64,000 nt of DNA from Bordetella bronchialis (GTDB lineage Bacteria > Pseudomonadota > Gammaproteobacteria > Burkholderiales > Burkholderiaceae_B): assembly GCF_001676705.1 (NCBI RefSeq), contig NZ_CP016170.1, positions 2,356,001 to 2,420,000 of the forward strand, in the 5' to 3' direction. A model generated the notes under the pieces. It saw only the letters and a list, made by a program, of their open reading frames with translations, did no database searches and had not been told where the DNA came from. This document shows positions 61,824-64,000 of this stretch, piece by piece. Made by a program: the position numbers and the translations under genes. The stretch's first letter is position 1; every line of letters begins with the position of its first letter.

Positions 61824-61848
61824 GACGAATGAGAACGGTTGCTGTTTA
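61824..61848 (-). promoter_or_regulatory. PvdS-type promoter of the acyltransferase operon
   Basis: On the minus strand TAAAC (61848-61844), 16 bp, then CGTC (61827-61824). It has the same spacing and elements as the MbtH and exporter promoters and lies between fhuF and the acyltransferase start. Confidence 0.75.
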
Positions 61849-61849
61849 G

Positions 61850-62608
61850 TCAGGACGCCGGCTGGCGCCGGTTGCAGGGCGAGAGCGGGCAGAGATCGCA
61901 ATAGCCGTGGCCGGGCAGCCGGTAGTAAAGGCAGCAGCGGCGCAGCAGGGTGACGGGGCCGCCGTCGCGCAGGGCATGCCGCGGGGGCCGGTACATGGGA
62001 TTGGGGGCCGTGCCGCGCAGCGTGGCGGATTCCAGCAGGCGCTGGCGGTCCAGCAGGATGGCGGGACGGTGCGGCATGGCCCGCGCCAGCCGCGACAGCG
62101 TCATGTCCAGCAGGCGCGCGGCATTGCCCCAGGCGACGGCGCGCGGCAGCCGTGCGTGCAGCGCCAGCGCTTCCGCCAGCGGATGCAGGTGATCGTCCAG
62201 CAGCGTGGCATAGCGCCGCGTCGTCGGCGCGCCCGGCATGTGCATGCCGTCGTCCGGGATGGCGAAGCGCCAGGCCGCCCCGTCGCGCGTCCATCGCGGG
62301 ATCAGCTGGCCGGCGCCGACGGGCAGCACGCGATCCAGCACGCTGGCCGCGGCGGCCACCGGCGGGATCAGGCGTTCCAGATAGGTCAGGTGCCAGACCG
62401 CCGCCACGGCCACGCGGTCCTCGCTGCCGAAATACCGCGCCTGCGCGTCCAGCAGGCGCCGCAGCGCGGCCGGATCGGCCAGCACGCCGGCCAGCGTGCC
62501 GCCGCCGGCGGGGGCCGGCGTGCCGCGGGCCAGCACGACGCGGCGGGCGTGGCGCCCCAGGCCGGCCCCGAACAAGGGCAGCAGCGGGGCGATCAGGCGG
62601 TACGGCAC
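61850..62608 (-). CDS. fhuF: FhuF-like [2Fe-2S] ferric-siderophore reductase
   Basis: 252 residues, with the FhuF C-terminal iron-sulfur motif C225-C226-x10-C237-x2-C240. The family reduces Fe(III)-siderophores in the cytoplasm to release iron, which suits a hydroxamate-containing siderophore. Translation appears to start at GTG 62608; no strong ribosome-binding site is visible and an ATG two bases upstream is out of frame. It is transcribed divergently from the exporter. Confidence 0.88.
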   Translation of the reverse strand: MPYRLIAPLLPLFGAGLGRHARRVVLARGTPAPAGGGTLAGVLADPAALRRLLDAQARYFGSEDRVAVAAVWHLTYLERLIPPVAAAASVLDRVLPVGAGQLIPRWTRDGAAWRFAIPDDGMHMPGAPTTRRYATLLDDHLHPLAEALALHARLPRAVAWGNAARLLDMTLSRLARAMPHRPAILLDRQRLLESATLRGTAPNPMYRPPRHALRDGGPVTLLRRCCLYYRLPGHGYCDLCPLSPCNRRQPAS

Positions 62609-62649
62609 ATCGGCGCCGGGACGAGTGTGAGCAGCGGCATATCCCTGCG

Positions 62650-62674
62650 GACGAACCGGCGCGCCGGAAATTCA
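62650..62674 (-). promoter_or_regulatory. Candidate PvdS-type promoter of fhuF (one mismatch)
   Basis: On the minus strand TGAAT, 16 bp, CGTC: the same spacing with one change from TAAAT, 42 bp before the fhuF start. Confidence 0.5.
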
Positions 62675-62715
62675 TCAGGGATTTCCCGCGGGGCCGCGCA
62701 CGCGGGTATGCGGGC

Positions 62716-62740
62716 TAAACATCGCCGCCGCTGGATCGTC
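62716..62740 (+). promoter_or_regulatory. PvdS-type promoter of the exporter gene
   Basis: TAAAC at 62716-62720, 16 bp, CGTC at 62737-62740, 31 bp before the exporter ATG. Confidence 0.75.
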
Positions 62741-62771
62741 ACCTTGAATGCATGGATTTCACTGTGAGCCG

Positions 62772-64000
62772 ATGCCCGCATTGATCAAACAGCTAGTCAG
62801 ACAGACGCGGGGCCTGCTCGTCATGGCGACGCTGGCCAGTATCGCGGCGGGGGCGGCCAGCGTCCTGCTGGTGGCCCAGATCAACATCGCGTTGACGGAA
62901 CCGGCGGCCGACCGCATGCACCTGGCGTGGCGCTTCGCCGCCACGGCCTTGTGCGTCATGGTTTTCCGCATGCTGTCCGCGCTGCTGTTCGAGCGCCTGA
63001 GCCAGCGCGCCCATGCGGACTTGCGGCGCCACATCGCCGAACGGGCCGTTCACGCCGACTACGCCGCGCAGGAACGCGTGGGCGCGGACCGGCTGCAATC
63101 CGCGCTGACCGAGCACAGCACCAACGTGGCGCAGTACTTCGTCAGCCTGCCCGCCATCCTGACGAATACCGTGATCGTGGCCGGGTGCCTGGTCTACATG
63201 GCCATGCTGTCCTGGCGGGTTTTCCTTGCCGCCCTGCTTGTCGTGGGGCTGGGCTCGCTGGGCTATCACCTGGCGCACCTGCGCGCCATCCGCCACCTGG
63301 ACGCCGCCGCCGGCCACCAGGATGCCTTGTTCGGCCACTTCCGCGCCATCGGCGGCGGCGCCAAGGAGCTGCGCCTGAACGCCGGCAAGCGCCGCGCCTT
63401 CCTGAGCGGGATGCTGAACGCCGCCATCGAGGCCGTGCGCCGCGCGCGTACGCGCGGCATGTCGATTTTCGTGGTGTCGGCCGCCTGGAGCAGCTTCCTG
63501 ATCTATGCCTTCATCGGCCTGGTGCTGTTCGTGCTGGCGGCCGGCGAAGCCGCGCAGCAGCGCGTCATGACGGGTTTCGCGCTGTTGTTCCTGTATATGG
63601 TGGCCCCGCTGGAGGCCCTGTTGCTGAACATCCCCCGCGCCAACCTGGCCAAGGTGGCGGCGCGGCGCATCGCCGAACTGACCGGCCAGCTGTCGGCCAC
63701 CGAACCGCCTGCCCCCGAGGACTGCAAGGTGGCCGCCGCGCGCGTGGCGCTGCGCGGCGTCACGCATCGCTACTACAACGAGCAAAGCGATTACCTGTTC
63801 GCAATGGGCCCCATAGACCTGGTGCTGGAGCCCGGCCAAATCGTGTTCCTGGTCGGCGGCAACGGCAGCGGCAAGACCACCCTGGCCAAGCTGCTGGTGG
63901 GGCTGTACCGGCCGGAAGGCGGCCAGATCCTGTACGACGGCGTGGCCGTGGACGACAGCAGCCGCGACCGCTACCGGCAGGCCTACACCGCCATCTTCGC
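62772..64000 (+). CDS. PvdE/SyrD-type cyclic-peptide exporter ABC transporter (partial, cut at right edge)
   Basis: The first ~409 residues of a fused membrane/ATPase half-transporter. The N-terminal ~320 residues carry about six hydrophobic helices. The ATPase domain follows, with Walker A GGNGSGKTT at about residues 362-370. The remainder lies beyond the window. PvdE/SyrD proteins move lipopeptide or siderophore precursors from cytoplasm to periplasm. The start ATG 62772 has a poor ribosome-binding site, but the upstream promoter element supports it. Confidence 0.9.
   Translation, partial: MPALIKQLVRQTRGLLVMATLASIAAGAASVLLVAQINIALTEPAADRMHLAWRFAATALCVMVFRMLSALLFERLSQRAHADLRRHIAERAVHADYAAQERVGADRLQSALTEHSTNVAQYFVSLPAILTNTVIVAGCLVYMAMLSWRVFLAALLVVGLGSLGYHLAHLRAIRHLDAAAGHQDALFGHFRAIGGGAKELRLNAGKRRAFLSGMLNAAIEAVRRARTRGMSIFVVSAAWSSFLIYAFIGLVLFVLAAGEAAQQRVMTGFALLFLYMVAPLEALLLNIPRANLAKVAARRIAELTGQLSATEPPAPEDCKVAAARVALRGVTHRYYNEQSDYLFAMGPIDLVLEPGQIVFLVGGNGSGKTTLAKLLVGLYRPEGGQILYDGVAVDDSSRDRYRQAYTAIF

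Noticed and set aside
61828..61846. Weak Fur-box-like AATGAGAAC...GTT upstream of the acyltransferase
   Set aside because: It matches only about 12 of 19 consensus positions, and the same bases are better explained by the exact TAAAC-N16-CGTC promoter on the minus strand.

Overview
The window is high-GC DNA from a betaproteobacterium. Its gene content and operon style (glpRD, GTP-type PEP carboxykinase, Fur-controlled FecI/FecR, NRPS siderophore genes) suggest Alcaligenaceae, i.e. a Bordetella/Achromobacter-like organism. That placement is inference from gene families; there is no rRNA in the window.

Layout. Positions 1-6,100 are ordinary chromosome: a glpR-glpD operon (minus), pckG (plus) with a clear terminator, a GNAT acetyltransferase and a small DUF2513-like protein. 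From about 6.2 kb to the right edge is one large lipopeptide-siderophore locus. It starts with a minus-strand regulatory/uptake block, transcribed in the order FecI-like sigma, FecR, STN-containing TonB receptor, PvdS-like iron-starvation sigma. Divergent from it is a 43-kb plus-strand operon: MbtH, type II thioesterase, stand-alone aspartyl beta-hydroxylase and five NRPS genes, nearly all joined by ATGA or TAATG overlaps or gaps of a few bases. Convergent with it is a minus-strand operon: GNAT N-acyltransferase, ornithine N5-monooxygenase, diaminobutyrate aminotransferase, second TonB receptor, alpha/beta-hydrolase. At the right edge are a FhuF-type ferric reductase (minus) and the start of a PvdE/SyrD-type peptide exporter (plus, cut by the window).

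Assembly line (A-domain pockets read by eye). NRPS1 is FAAL-ACP-C-Asp beta-hydroxylase. NRPS2 is interface-A(Asp)-T. NRPS3 is C-A(Ser)-T-E-C-A(Dab)-T. NRPS4 is C-A(Ser)-T-E-C-A(Ser)-T. NRPS5 is C-A(Asp)-T-C-A(Thr)-T-E-C-A(Ser)-T-C-A(hydroxy-Orn)-T-TE. The predicted product is fatty acyl-OHAsp-D-Ser-Dab-D-Ser-Ser-OHAsp-D-allo-Thr-Ser-(N-acyl-N-hydroxy-Orn). This is an acylated nonapeptide with two beta-hydroxyaspartates and one hydroxamate, i.e. three bidentate iron ligands. It belongs to the cupriachelin/taiwachelin/variochelin style of amphiphilic siderophore, but I cannot match the peptide to a known compound. The locus carries its own Dab and N-hydroxyornithine supply genes.

Regulation. 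A 15/19 Fur box lies before the FecI-like sigma gene. Three operon starts (MbtH-NRPS, acyltransferase operon, exporter) carry TAAA(T/C)-N16-CGTC, the pattern recognised by PvdS-type sigma factors, and fhuF has a one-mismatch version. This suggests a cascade: Fur, then FecI/FecR plus receptor signalling, then the PvdS-like sigma, then synthesis and export.

Unusual structure. NRPS4 and NRPS5 share kilobase-scale near-identical blocks. Several NRPS domains and linkers carry in-frame tandem repeats whose copy number differs between the duplicated copies. One module of NRPS5 appears to have lost its epimerase domain.
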